Both the position numbers and the translations under genes were made by a program. The notes beneath the pieces were generated by a model, which was given only the letters and a program-made list of their open reading frames with translations, made no database searches and was not told where the DNA came from. From Neobacillus citreus (lineage in GTDB: Bacteria > Bacillota > Bacilli > Bacillales > Cytobacillaceae): a DNA stretch of 62,751 nucleotides. Position 1 is the stretch's first letter; the number at the start of each line of letters is the position of its first letter. Positions 9,020-17,636 of this stretch are shown here, in pieces. Location of the stretch: positions 1-62,751 of the forward strand of contig NZ_JAGYPE020000032.1 in assembly GCF_018343545.2 (NCBI RefSeq), written 5' to 3'.

Positions 9020-11707
9020 GTGAAAAAGAAACGTCCAGTTCTTATGATGAAGAGGATGCTGTTGTTCTGCCTCGTGTTTATACTGTTCCTGCCGCCTCTA
9101 TTTGTATCAAATCAATCAACTGCTCACGCAACTGCCCCGGCGAATGATACAATCAATATTTTTCCAACTCCGCAGCAATGGAAGGTTAACGGGACAGGAT
9201 TTCCGCTGAATCCAGTTGTTGGGTTAGTAGTTGGCGACAAAACCGATCCATATGCTATTCAAGAGGTGGTCAAAACCTTACAAGCTCATGGTGTGAAACA
9301 GATTGTCCAAAGACATGAAGGTGAAAAATCACCAAATACACCTGTCACCATTGTAATTGGCGGCCCATCTGAAAACACAGCATCAGTCGCTGCCTTGAAA
9401 GCTCTTGGTGTCAAAGGGCCAGAAGAATTAACGAAAGAAGGCTATGTACTGGCCACTGGTCATGCAGCCGGCCATAAGACCATTGTCCTTGCAGGCAAGG
9501 ATGTGGCAGGTACCTTTTATGCAGCCATGAGCTTCCAACAAATGATTCAGAAACGTTCAGGGCAGGATTGGATTCCGGGTATTGAGATTCGTGATTGGCC
9601 AAAAATGGCTCTCCGCGGCTCCGTTGAAGGGTTCTATGGAGTGCAATGGACCCACGAAGAGCGTCTCGATCAATTGGATTTCTATGGGCGCAAAAAAATG
9701 AATCAATATGTTTATGCCCCGAAAGATGATCTCTATCACCGAAATCAATGGCGGGAACCTTATCCAGAAGAAGAGATTAAGAGGCTGAAAGAATTAGTAG
9801 ATAGAGCCAATCAAAATCACGTCGAGTTTGTATTTGCTGTTTCGCCGGGAGCAAGTGTCTGTCACTCGGGGGATAGCGATTTTCAGGCTCTGATTGATAA
9901 AATGCAGGCCGTCTATGATATTGGGGTAAGATCGTTTGCCTTGTTCTATGACGATATTAATAAAGATTTACATTGCGGACAAGATAAAGAAAAGTTTGCT
10001 AATGATCCAAGTCCATTTGCAGCGGCGCAAGCCTATTTACTTAACAGATTTAATAAGGAATTTATCAAAACACATGAGGGAACCGCTCGTTTAATTACAG
10101 TTCCTACAGATTACACGGGAACTGGAACCAACACCTACAAAGAGCGTTTCGCAGATCTAGTGGATTCCGATGTGATTTTCTATTGGACAGGAACTGACGT
10201 TGCGTCTCCTCAAATTACAGGTGAACAGACAAAGAAAATCTCAGCTATCTTTAAGCACGATATATTAATTTGGGATAACTATACGGCCCATGATTATAAT
10301 ATCAATGATTTAATCACAGGCCCGCTTACAGGCAGAAGTGCTGATCTATCCGATTATGTCATTGGGTTTCATGCGAATCCGATGAGTGGCCAGCCGGAAG
10401 CTTCGAAAATAACGCTGTTCACGGTTGCCGATTATATGTGGAACCCTGATGCCTATCAACCTGAGAATTCATGGCTAAACAGTATAAAAGACTTTAGCGG
10501 CGACCACTTTAAAACGTTAAAGACCTTTTTAGAAAATACTTATTCCTCCCGGTTTATCCAAGAGGAATCACTAACCCTGACCCCTTTAATTAACCAGTTT
10601 TGGGAAGATTACGAGAACGGAAGTGCCGAAGGGGCTGCAGGTGACCTTCTTGCAGAATTTGAAAATGTTGCCCAAGCACCAAAGGAACTTCGAAGCAATT
10701 TTAATAATAAAAAATTTCTTGAGCAAACCGAACCTTGGCTCCATAAGTTAGAATTATACGGTCAAGCGGGCCAAATCGCCGTTAATATGCTAATGGCACA
10801 GAAGGAAAACAATGGGAGTCTAGCATGGCAGCAAAGGCAAGCGCTTGAAAAAGCATTTGAAGAAACAGAGGCTATTCCTCAAGTTGTGGCAAAGGAAGTA
10901 ATGGCGCCGTTTCTGATAAAGGCGCTCGAAATGAATGACAAGTGGTTAGGTATTATTAAAACACGCTCGACAACCACGATGGGCACCTACAGGGATTACA
11001 GCAAGGAAAAGATGATTGACCATAACCCTAACACATACTATTGGAGTAACCGAGCTGTTAAGGTTGGTGATTATGTAGGAATTGATTTGGGAGGCGTCTT
11101 TACCGTAAATAATGTGCAATTATTAATGGGCGCTAAACCAACATCAAAGGATTATATCCGCCAGGGTGTTTTAGAATATTCAACGGACGGCAAGAATTGG
11201 TCCACAATCGTGACTGGTGACAATAAGCTGGAAATCCAGGTCAGCGATTTAAATGTTAAAGCAAGGTATATACGATATCGGGCAACTGCAGATCAAACTC
11301 AATGGGTACAGGTACGTGAGTTTCAAGTTACAAGTGATAAAGGCACGATTCAAGTAAGCGGGACCCCAACGGCTGCTGACCACTCTTCATTAGATTACAT
11401 GGCAGATGGCGATGTATTAACAGCCTTTGCGGCCAGCACGATCCCGAAGCAGGGAGATTCGCTTGTCTTTACTCTCTCACGTCCAGCAAAGGTAACAAAC
11501 ATTGTCATATTACAGGATACAGAGTCAACAGGTAAAGGGAAAATTGAGGTTCAAAACGAGGATGGAAATTGGATCACGGTCGGAAGTCTTGCAGACGGCT
11601 ATACGATGGTTAAAGTAGATAAAACAACGAACCAATTTCGTATTCTTTGGAATGAGAGTCTTACTCCGCCTATTATCCATGAGGTCATTCCTCAATTTGA
11701 AGATTAG
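9020..11707 (+). CDS. Secreted beta-N-acetylhexosaminidase, GH84 family, with F5/8-type module
   Basis: This 895-residue secreted enzyme starts at GTG 9020 behind GGGAGGGG. It has a signal peptide of about 38 residues (cleavage near AHATA), an N-terminal GH20b-like domain (IFPTPQQWKVNG), then the GH84 barrel. The barrel opens with RGSVEGFYG and carries the catalytic pair D311-D312 in LFYDDI. A C-terminal discoidin/F5-8 (CBM32-like) module begins near residue 655. Family members, such as clostridial NagJ/NagH 'hyaluronidases', remove terminal beta-GlcNAc by substrate-assisted catalysis. Here it could trim O-glycans or lyase products outside the cell. No sortase signal was found, so it should be freely secreted or carbohydrate-bound. 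Confidence 0.9.
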   Translation: MKKKRPVLMMKRMLLFCLVFILFLPPLFVSNQSTAHATAPANDTINIFPTPQQWKVNGTGFPLNPVVGLVVGDKTDPYAIQEVVKTLQAHGVKQIVQRHEGEKSPNTPVTIVIGGPSENTASVAALKALGVKGPEELTKEGYVLATGHAAGHKTIVLAGKDVAGTFYAAMSFQQMIQKRSGQDWIPGIEIRDWPKMALRGSVEGFYGVQWTHEERLDQLDFYGRKKMNQYVYAPKDDLYHRNQWREPYPEEEIKRLKELVDRANQNHVEFVFAVSPGASVCHSGDSDFQALIDKMQAVYDIGVRSFALFYDDINKDLHCGQDKEKFANDPSPFAAAQAYLLNRFNKEFIKTHEGTARLITVPTDYTGTGTNTYKERFADLVDSDVIFYWTGTDVASPQITGEQTKKISAIFKHDILIWDNYTAHDYNINDLITGPLTGRSADLSDYVIGFHANPMSGQPEASKITLFTVADYMWNPDAYQPENSWLNSIKDFSGDHFKTLKTFLENTYSSRFIQEESLTLTPLINQFWEDYENGSAEGAAGDLLAEFENVAQAPKELRSNFNNKKFLEQTEPWLHKLELYGQAGQIAVNMLMAQKENNGSLAWQQRQALEKAFEETEAIPQVVAKEVMAPFLIKALEMNDKWLGIIKTRSTTTMGTYRDYSKEKMIDHNPNTYYWSNRAVKVGDYVGIDLGGVFTVNNVQLLMGAKPTSKDYIRQGVLEYSTDGKNWSTIVTGDNKLEIQVSDLNVKARYIRYRATADQTQWVQVREFQVTSDKGTIQVSGTPTAADHSSLDYMADGDVLTAFAASTIPKQGDSLVFTLSRPAKVTNIVILQDTESTGKGKIEVQNEDGNWITVGSLADGYTMVKVDKTTNQFRILWNESLTPPIIHEVIPQFED

Positions 11708-11821
11708 GCATGAAACTAGTGCTGATAGTAATTGATTGTACAAGAAAAAAAGTGCTAGGCACCGACCGGACAATAGTAAGGTGCATGGCGCTTTCACTGG
11801 TGCCATGCCGAAATATTCATT

Positions 11822-11891
11822 ACTAGACAACCTCCGGATCGAAAGGCCAAAAAGCCCAGCTTTAAACGTTAACAAGCTGGGCTTTTTGGCC
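11822..11891 (+). pseudogene. Relic of the 3' end and terminator of a GH101-like gene
   Basis: CTAGACAACCTCCGGATCGA (11823-11842) matches CTAGACAACCTTCGAATCGA (2071-2090), the last codons of the GH101 gene, with two differences. The match then continues into the hairpin with the same loop (TTTAAACG.TAACAA). About 12 bases around the original stop codon are missing. Encoded residues would be LDNLRIER. It is too short to be a gene and reads as the remnant of a duplicated or deleted glycosidase gene. Confidence 0.6.
11845..11891. terminator. Perfect 18-bp hairpin, likely bidirectional terminator
   Basis: Arms 11845-11862 and 11874-11891 are perfectly complementary, beginning GGCCAAAAAGCCCAGCTT, with an 11-base loop. 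The A-run and T-run lie inside the stem. It probably ends GH84 transcription about 140 bases after the stop codon. Confidence 0.65.
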
Positions 11892-11973
11892 TATTTCCGG
11901 TAATGCGGTGAAGCGGCAGGGGTAAAAAGTTTTAGACTATCGCCATCTCTCAGAATCTCCCTAGAATGGTAAT

Positions 11974-11987
11974 TGTAAGCGTTTTAG
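11974..11987 (+). promoter_or_regulatory. CcpA cre-like site upstream of the chondroitinase gene
   Basis: TGTAAGCGTTTTAG matches 12 of 14 positions of the cre consensus TGWAARCGYTTWCW. It stands 30 bases before the ATG at 12017, so CcpA binding would probably block transcription in preferred sugars. The match was made by eye. Confidence 0.5.
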
Positions 11988-12016
11988 CTTATAGAAGGGG
12001 AAGGAGATGGAAGTAG

Positions 12017-15000
12017 ATGAGAGATTCAAAACACAAGCAGCAAGATTTTCAGCAAGGGAAACAGTATCCTAAAAAAGGGGACAAGGGTTATGGAAAACGG
12101 CTCACCGCCTTAACGTTAACAGCAGCCTTAACGGTGCCACTAACCATTCTACCGCCCGAAACAATCAGCCCGAAAACGGTATTGGCCGCCTCAAGCACAG
12201 CCACTTCTGTAGGTGAGGAGGACCTATCAACTCGTGCCACGCAGCTAGAAAGTGATGCAAAAGCTCTAGGAATCCCGCTTTTCTTGTTTGAAAACGGCAT
12301 CCCGAAGACGTTTAAAACAGACAACGGGGCAGCGCTCGAACTGGATGGCCACCACTCAAAGGACGGCCAACACTCGCTAAAATGGAACTACACGAGCGGC
12401 TCAACATTAATCGTCAATGAGAAAATTGGATTTACACCCTTTGTCCCTAACAATCAAGATCAATCAATCAAGTCATTTGTCGTCTGGGTCTACAATGAAA
12501 AGCCCGTCAACGACACTGCCACCTTTCAATTTGGCCGAGGCAATAACGTTGACAGCTGGTTTGACCTGAACCTGAACTTTACAGGATGGCGGACCGTCTG
12601 GGTATCATTTGAACGTGACATGCAAGGAACACCGCACCCGCACATGAACCGCATGACAGTTGTTGCACCTAAATCCGAATCCGGGACATTGTATTTTGAC
12701 TCCATGATGCTATCAACTCCAATTGACCCGCGGCACCATACCCCGGATGCTCAAGTACCATTTGTGAATCCGGGTATAATGGAAGCGGCAAATGCCCATT
12801 GGCTTGGTCTCCTGAATTATTCCAAGCTTACACCTCCAGAACCTCAAACCGAAGTAACCGAAGAGAACTTGGCCGGTATCCGCCGAATCGAAACAAAATT
12901 CACAGAGTTACTTTTTAAAAAGCAAAAGGTAACAGATACGCTGCTAGCTGACATTCGCAGCCGCAACAAGTCATTCGGAATATCCCGTGATGAATATGGA
13001 ATACACGGCACTTCCCTGTTTATGCCGCATTTTGATCAGGCACCGGCGGCCATAAAGCCAGCCTTTAAAGAGCTTAGCAATACAGCCGATCTTAGAGCTT
13101 TCACCGACTTCATGGATTTAGTCGCAAACACTTTTCTTTCTGCTGAGGACGAGGCGACCAAAAACGAACTGAAACAGATGTATATCGACTTGGTCGACCA
13201 TTTGGCGGACCAGGGCTGGGCAGACGGGAGCGGGCAAGGAACAATGCACCATCTCGGCTACAATATCCGAGGGTTTTATTCGTCTGCATTCCTGATGCGG
13301 GATGTTTTAAAAGAAGCCGGTCTTCTGGAGCGGACTCAAAAAGCTCTGTTTTGGTTAAGTGGTGCAGGAAAAATTTATACACCTAAAGAAGAGGTTGTCA
13401 GCAATATCGACATCTTAAACACCACCTTAAATGGAATGCTGGCCAGTATCCTTGTCCAGGAGGATTCGAAGGAAAAAATAAGAGATATGGAAAGCTTCAC
13501 CTCTTGGCTCTCGCAAGGACTTGTTCCGGCAAATGGATTAGACCCTGCCTTTAAGAAGGACGGCTCAGCCTATCACCATGACAATCATTACCCAGCCTAT
13601 GCAAAGGATGCCTTCACCGGGGTTACACCAATTATGTATGTATTATCAGGAGGTTCTTTTAGAGTTACCGAGGCTGCCCATGAAACATTGAAAAAGGCAT
13701 TGATGTCAATGCGCCTGTATTCAAACAAAACCCAGTGGCTGATCAGTGTCGCCGGGCGACATCCGGATGGAAAGGGTGCGTTGACCCTGCCTCCATTCCG
13801 GTATATGGCGTTGGCGGGATCTCCAGACGGAAAAGAGCCGATTGACCATGAAGTGGCGGCCGCTTATTTAAGGCTTATCGACAAGGATGATACATGGTCT
13901 AAGCAGTTTAAGCAGCAGGGTATTACGGCAGAGGCAGCCCCAACCGGATTTTGGTCGATGAATTACGCCAATCTTGGCATTCAAAGACGGGACAACTGGC
14001 TTGTCGGTGTGAAGGGCTATAGCCGATATTTATGGGGGAATGAAACCTATCAGGATGCCAATTTATATGGCCGTTATATGTCCTACGGGCAAATGCAAAT
14101 CATGGGTGCCTCAAATCATCAAGACAGCGGCTATGTGCAGGAAGGCTGGGATTGGAACAACTGGCCAGGGACCACGACGATTCATCTGCCATTTGAAAAA
14201 TTGCGTTCGGATGTTCGGAACGTCGACCGTTTCAGCGGCTTTGAGGAAATGCTGATTTCTGATGAAACCTATTCTGGAAGCCTAAGCTTTCAAGGACAAA
14301 ACGGCATGTTCGCGATGAAACTTCATGAGCATCCAAAATATGACGGCTCCCATCGGGCCCGGAAATCCTATTTCTTCTTCGACAATCGGATTGTCGCGCT
14401 TGGTTCCGATATTGAAAATAATAACAGTGAATATCCTACGGAAACGACACTGTTCCAAAACTACATGGAAACAAAAGCAGAACCGGTGTGGATGTCGAAA
14501 ACAGGGGCCATTTCAGAATTCCCTTATAAAAATCAGCTCTCCCTCACACAGGATGCCTGGCTGGTTGACAACAAGCATAATGGTTTTTATGTACCGTCTG
14601 GACAAACCATTTCCATTACGAGGTCACTGCAACAATCCAAGAACCAGAAGGACGGGTCAGACACGTCTGGGAATTTTTCAACGGCTTGGATTGATCATGG
14701 GAAAGCACCAAAGGATGGAAAGTACCAGTATGCTGTTTTGGTGAATACGAATGAAAATCAAATGGCCGAATTTGCTGCCTCCATGGAAGACCCTGGGAAG
14801 ACCCCTTACACGGTCCTCCAGCAGAATCGGTTGGCCCATATCGTTCAAGACCGTCTAACTGGGATTACAGGCTATGCCTTGTTTGAAGCAAACGACTCTA
14901 TCAACCAAGGAATCGTGCGAGGTGTCGATACCCCATCGATGGTGATGACGAAGATGGATGGAGAAAAGTTAGTCTTGAGCGCGGTTGACCCTGATTTACG

Positions 15001-15250
15001 CTTATACGAGGGTACCGAAGCGGACCAATATGATGAAAATGGGGTGCAAAAGGAAGTCAGCATCTATTCCCGTACATGGCGCCATGCTGAAAGTATCATG
15101 CGTCCGATGAAGCTGACTATTGTGGGGGAATGGACACTTGCTTCAACAGATTCCCGCATCAGAATTCTCTCATCAGAGAATGGCCGCACCGTAATAGAAT
15201 TTGATTGCAAAGATGCAGAACCATTAGAGGTTGTCCTGCAGCCAAAATAA
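12017..15250 (+). CDS. Secreted chondroitin sulfate ABC lyase-like protein, PL8
   Basis: This 1077-residue lyase cleaves chondroitin/dermatan sulfate (and often hyaluronan) by beta-elimination to 4,5-unsaturated oligosaccharides. It resembles Proteus chondroitinase ABC I in layout: a signal region of about 57 residues (long basic N-region, cleavage near VLAAS), an N-terminal jelly-roll lyase domain, an alpha/alpha toroid and C-terminal beta sheets. Matching landmarks are GYVQEGWDWNNWPGTTTIHL and FSTAWIDH. Candidate catalytic residues by alignment from memory are His521 and Tyr528 in HDNHYPAY, Arg581 in AGRHP and Glu676. AAGGAG at 12001-12006 precedes the ATG at 12017. The gene stands alone between hairpins and has its own cre-like site. 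Confidence 0.9.
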   Translation: MRDSKHKQQDFQQGKQYPKKGDKGYGKRLTALTLTAALTVPLTILPPETISPKTVLAASSTATSVGEEDLSTRATQLESDAKALGIPLFLFENGIPKTFKTDNGAALELDGHHSKDGQHSLKWNYTSGSTLIVNEKIGFTPFVPNNQDQSIKSFVVWVYNEKPVNDTATFQFGRGNNVDSWFDLNLNFTGWRTVWVSFERDMQGTPHPHMNRMTVVAPKSESGTLYFDSMMLSTPIDPRHHTPDAQVPFVNPGIMEAANAHWLGLLNYSKLTPPEPQTEVTEENLAGIRRIETKFTELLFKKQKVTDTLLADIRSRNKSFGISRDEYGIHGTSLFMPHFDQAPAAIKPAFKELSNTADLRAFTDFMDLVANTFLSAEDEATKNELKQMYIDLVDHLADQGWADGSGQGTMHHLGYNIRGFYSSAFLMRDVLKEAGLLERTQKALFWLSGAGKIYTPKEEVVSNIDILNTTLNGMLASILVQEDSKEKIRDMESFTSWLSQGLVPANGLDPAFKKDGSAYHHDNHYPAYAKDAFTGVTPIMYVLSGGSFRVTEAAHETLKKALMSMRLYSNKTQWLISVAGRHPDGKGALTLPPFRYMALAGSPDGKEPIDHEVAAAYLRLIDKDDTWSKQFKQQGITAEAAPTGFWSMNYANLGIQRRDNWLVGVKGYSRYLWGNETYQDANLYGRYMSYGQMQIMGASNHQDSGYVQEGWDWNNWPGTTTIHLPFEKLRSDVRNVDRFSGFEEMLISDETYSGSLSFQGQNGMFAMKLHEHPKYDGSHRARKSYFFFDNRIVALGSDIENNNSEYPTETTLFQNYMETKAEPVWMSKTGAISEFPYKNQLSLTQDAWLVDNKHNGFYVPSGQTISITRSLQQSKNQKDGSDTSGNFSTAWIDHGKAPKDGKYQYAVLVNTNENQMAEFAASMEDPGKTPYTVLQQNRLAHIVQDRLTGITGYALFEANDSINQGIVRGVDTPSMVMTKMDGEKLVLSAVDPDLRLYEGTEADQYDENGVQKEVSIYSRTWRHAESIMRPMKLTIVGEWTLASTDSRIRILSSENGRTVIEFDCKDAEPLEVVLQPK

Positions 15251-15255
15251 GACGA

Positions 15256-15296
15256 GGGGACGGTTCTTCTGCTTTTGAAGCAGAAGAACCGTCCCC
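15256..15296. repeat. Family A palindrome (GGGGACGGTTCTT), convergent-gene terminator
   Basis: Arms of 19 bp (15256-15274 and 15278-15296) are perfectly complementary around a 3-base loop and are followed by ATGCAT. It lies exactly between two convergent genes. The same core recurs at 40155-40211 and as partial copies at 49611 and 52354. Confidence 0.75.
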
Positions 15297-15301
15297 ATGC
15301 A

Positions 15302-15985
15302 TCATGATATATCCTTAATCAAATCAAACAGTCGCAGTTCGTTGACTTCGGTGATGATTTCTTTGGTGCTGTTTTTGTCGAATTTTTTCAACAGGCTGCT
15401 GATTTGCTTTTTGATGGTTTCGACTTCGACGGCGCGGATGTCAGCAATTTCCTTACGCTTTAAACCGCTGCAAAGCAGCTTTAATATCTCGAGTTCGGAT
15501 TGAGTTAGGTTGGCAATGATTTTAAAAAAGTACGTTAATTGATCTTCTGATTTTTTGATGCGGGCAAACTCCGTACGAATTTTTTCAGCGATGATCGGCC
15601 GGATGGGCGATTGGTTGTTGTAAGCCGAATAAATCGCTTCTATGATTTCTTCCTTTGGAGCCGCTTTCATTAAATAGTCGACAATGCCGGTTTGAAAGGC
15701 GGCAAAGACAATATTATTATCCTGGTGAACCGTCAGCATAATGATCTTTGTTTCAGGCAAAATCTTATGAATCTCTGAAGCTGCCTTAACCCCCGCCATT
15801 TGACTTTCCATCTCAATGTCCATTAAGACAATATCCGGCTTCTTAATCGCCGCATAGGCCACAGCCTCATAGCCGCTTTTGGCAGAAGCTGCGATTGAAA
15901 GGTTGTCCACGCTGTTGATGATTCTTTCCAGCCTTCTGCGATGGGCTTCCATGTCGTCTGCTATTAAAATATGAATATTTTCCAC
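15302..15985 (-). CDS. Response regulator, NarL/LuxR type (TCS 2)
   Basis: The 227-residue regulator starts at GTG 15985, preceded on its strand by GGGGGAGG. The receiver domain has D10-D11 and phosphorylation site D56 in IVLMDIEME. The C-terminal LuxR-type helix-turn-helix reads LTQSELEILKLLCSGLKRKEIA. It is clearly related to the TCS 1 regulator, especially around LMDIEM, the helix-turn-helix and the KEI..V/K C-terminus. It lies 32 bases downstream of its kinase, so the pair is one operon transcribed away from the long GAG gene string. Regulation of that string is inferred from position. Confidence 0.85.
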   Translation of the reverse strand: MENIHILIADDMEAHRRRLERIINSVDNLSIAASAKSGYEAVAYAAIKKPDIVLMDIEMESQMAGVKAASEIHKILPETKIIMLTVHQDNNIVFAAFQTGIVDYLMKAAPKEEIIEAIYSAYNNQSPIRPIIAEKIRTEFARIKKSEDQLTYFFKIIANLTQSELEILKLLCSGLKRKEIADIRAVEVETIKKQISSLLKKFDKNSTKEIITEVNELRLFDLIKDIS

Positions 15986-16017
15986 GAAAATACCTCCCCC
16001 CAGATACGGGGTATATT

Positions 16018-17520
16018 TTATACCCTTTTTACCAGTGGCAATAGAATATCAAACTGTGTATATTTACCTATTTCACTTTTAACCTCTATCTTGCCGCCGT
16101 GTGCAGTGATTACCTTGTGGCAGAATGATAGGCCGATTCCCCAATTGGTGATGCTCGGTTTTGTAGAGAAGAAAGGAGTGAAAATTTCTTCTACGTGTTC
16201 GGCTTCGATTCCCGGGCCGTTGTCCCGAATCGAAATGGTGCCCCACTGATCCACATAGTTTACGCTGACCCAAATGAACCCGCCGGCATTAGACAGTGCC
16301 TCCACTGAATTTTTAAGGATATTATTGAGCACTTCATTGATGTAATCTTCATCCATGTAGACAAGGATGTTGGAATTTGTTTGTTCAAATTGGATCTCAA
16401 CATTCGTCAAATTGGAACGAAACCGTTGAATGGCCCTTTCGATGGGGACATCCAGTGGAACTGCCTTAATGTTTAAAGTGATTTGCTTCAGCTTATCATT
16501 TGCTTGATTAATGCTTTGGAACGACTGCTCGCACGATTCTGTAATGAGTTTCAGGCTGTACAGCGCATCTTCATCATCGGCGAATTTCTCCTGTAAATAT
16601 TCAGCCTCGGAGCGGATCGCCAGCAGATGATTTTTGATCGCATGGGTGAAGGCTCGAATCCCGAGTGAGGCGGTGTCAATTTTCTTTTTGGTAATGATAT
16701 TGATGTTGGAATAGCGCGCTTCGTTTGCTTTGAATTTGTAAATATTATAGAGCATGATACCGATTGCTCCAATTGCCAGCAGAGGGAAAAAGCGATATTC
16801 CATTAAAAACAAGTTAATCGAAGGCTGGACATAATTGATAAAGCTTTTACTGAAGGTAATTCTGACAAAGTTGGCAGGTGCCCAGTAAAAAATGAACAGG
16901 TGTACAAAGGTTAATGGGAGCAAACTAATAGTGATATAGAATGTATGGTCCCGAATCGACCTTAATTGGTAATAACGGATGTAATGGTACAAAAATAAGG
17001 AAAGGCTAAGAACCAGATACGTATCATTCATCACTTGAAAGACAATATCTCCCGTATGGCTCCATTGCTCATAAAAATCCATTTTACCTGCCTTAAAGGC
17101 CCAATCCTGAAGCATTAGATTAAGACTTGGATCGTAAAAAAGAAACTGAACGATCCCGACAATCCCTAGACCCAGGTAAATGAAACGCAATCTAGGATGA
17201 CTCCTAAGACTGCTGATAAACGAAATAGAAAAACTGAGGAAGGAAAAATAAAATAAGATAATCCCCAGGTTAAACAGCCGAATTAACGTATGAACATTAA
17301 AGTTTCCCAGGACAAGACGATTCCAGGTTCCCGGGCCAAAATCAATAAACTGGTTCACAATATTATAGTAATTAAATTTTGATAGATAAAGGGTGAATGA
17401 AATATAGGCCAAAATCCACCCGATAGTCAACGTACATAAAAAGAATATGGATCTGCTGCTAAGGTATTTATAGATAAAAAAGATTAAAAAAACCATAAAA
17501 ATCAAGCATAGAAAAATCAC
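16018..17520 (-). CDS. Membrane sensor histidine kinase (TCS 2)
   Basis: About 500 residues. GTG at 17520 has GGGAG 8 bases upstream and is preferred over a TTG at 17541 that lacks a ribosome binding site. Residues 1-265 form about seven or eight hydrophobic segments. A DHp helix then carries HAIKNHLLA with probable phospho-acceptor His293, followed by HATPase_c boxes NILKNSVEAL, DNGPGIE and GIGLSFCHKV. The arrangement matches the TCS 1 kinase and both lack HAMP or PAS domains. The gene diverges from the sugar-binding lipoprotein gene at 17637. The ligand is unknown; a GAG oligosaccharide sensed with the transporter is a guess. Confidence 0.83.
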   Translation of the reverse strand: MIFLCLIFMVFLIFFIYKYLSSRSIFFLCTLTIGWILAYISFTLYLSKFNYYNIVNQFIDFGPGTWNRLVLGNFNVHTLIRLFNLGIILFYFSFLSFSISFISSLRSHPRLRFIYLGLGIVGIVQFLFYDPSLNLMLQDWAFKAGKMDFYEQWSHTGDIVFQVMNDTYLVLSLSLFLYHYIRYYQLRSIRDHTFYITISLLPLTFVHLFIFYWAPANFVRITFSKSFINYVQPSINLFLMEYRFFPLLAIGAIGIMLYNIYKFKANEARYSNINIITKKKIDTASLGIRAFTHAIKNHLLAIRSEAEYLQEKFADDEDALYSLKLITESCEQSFQSINQANDKLKQITLNIKAVPLDVPIERAIQRFRSNLTNVEIQFEQTNSNILVYMDEDYINEVLNNILKNSVEALSNAGGFIWVSVNYVDQWGTISIRDNGPGIEAEHVEEIFTPFFSTKPSITNWGIGLSFCHKVITAHGGKIEVKSEIGKYTQFDILLPLVKRV

Positions 17521-17578
17521 GATCGTCACTCCCGGCTGCAAAAAAGGGGGAAGAAAATTTTCGACTTATTTCGAAAAG

Positions 17579-17592
17579 TGGAAACCCTTACA
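17579..17592 (+). promoter_or_regulatory. Weak cre-like box upstream of the GAG transporter operon
   Basis: TGGAAACCCTTACA fits 12 of 14 positions of the cre consensus but lacks the central CG. It lies in the divergent promoter region between TCS 2 and the binding-protein gene. Confidence 0.3.
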
Positions 17593-17636
17593 CTGAGTAT
17601 ATAACAAACTATTAAAAATTTTAAGGGGGACAATGT

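Larger units (their letters stand above)
11708..12016. other. 309-bp intergenic region holding a palindrome, a GH101 3'-end relic and a cre-like site
   Basis: No open reading frame of convincing quality is present. The contents, in order, are: a palindrome at 11752-11809 with GTGCTAGGCACC and the inner pair GCATGGC/GCCATGC; a degenerate copy of the GH101 3' end from about 11822; a perfect 18-bp hairpin at 11845-11891; and the promoter side of the chondroitinase gene with a cre-like box. Confidence 0.6.
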
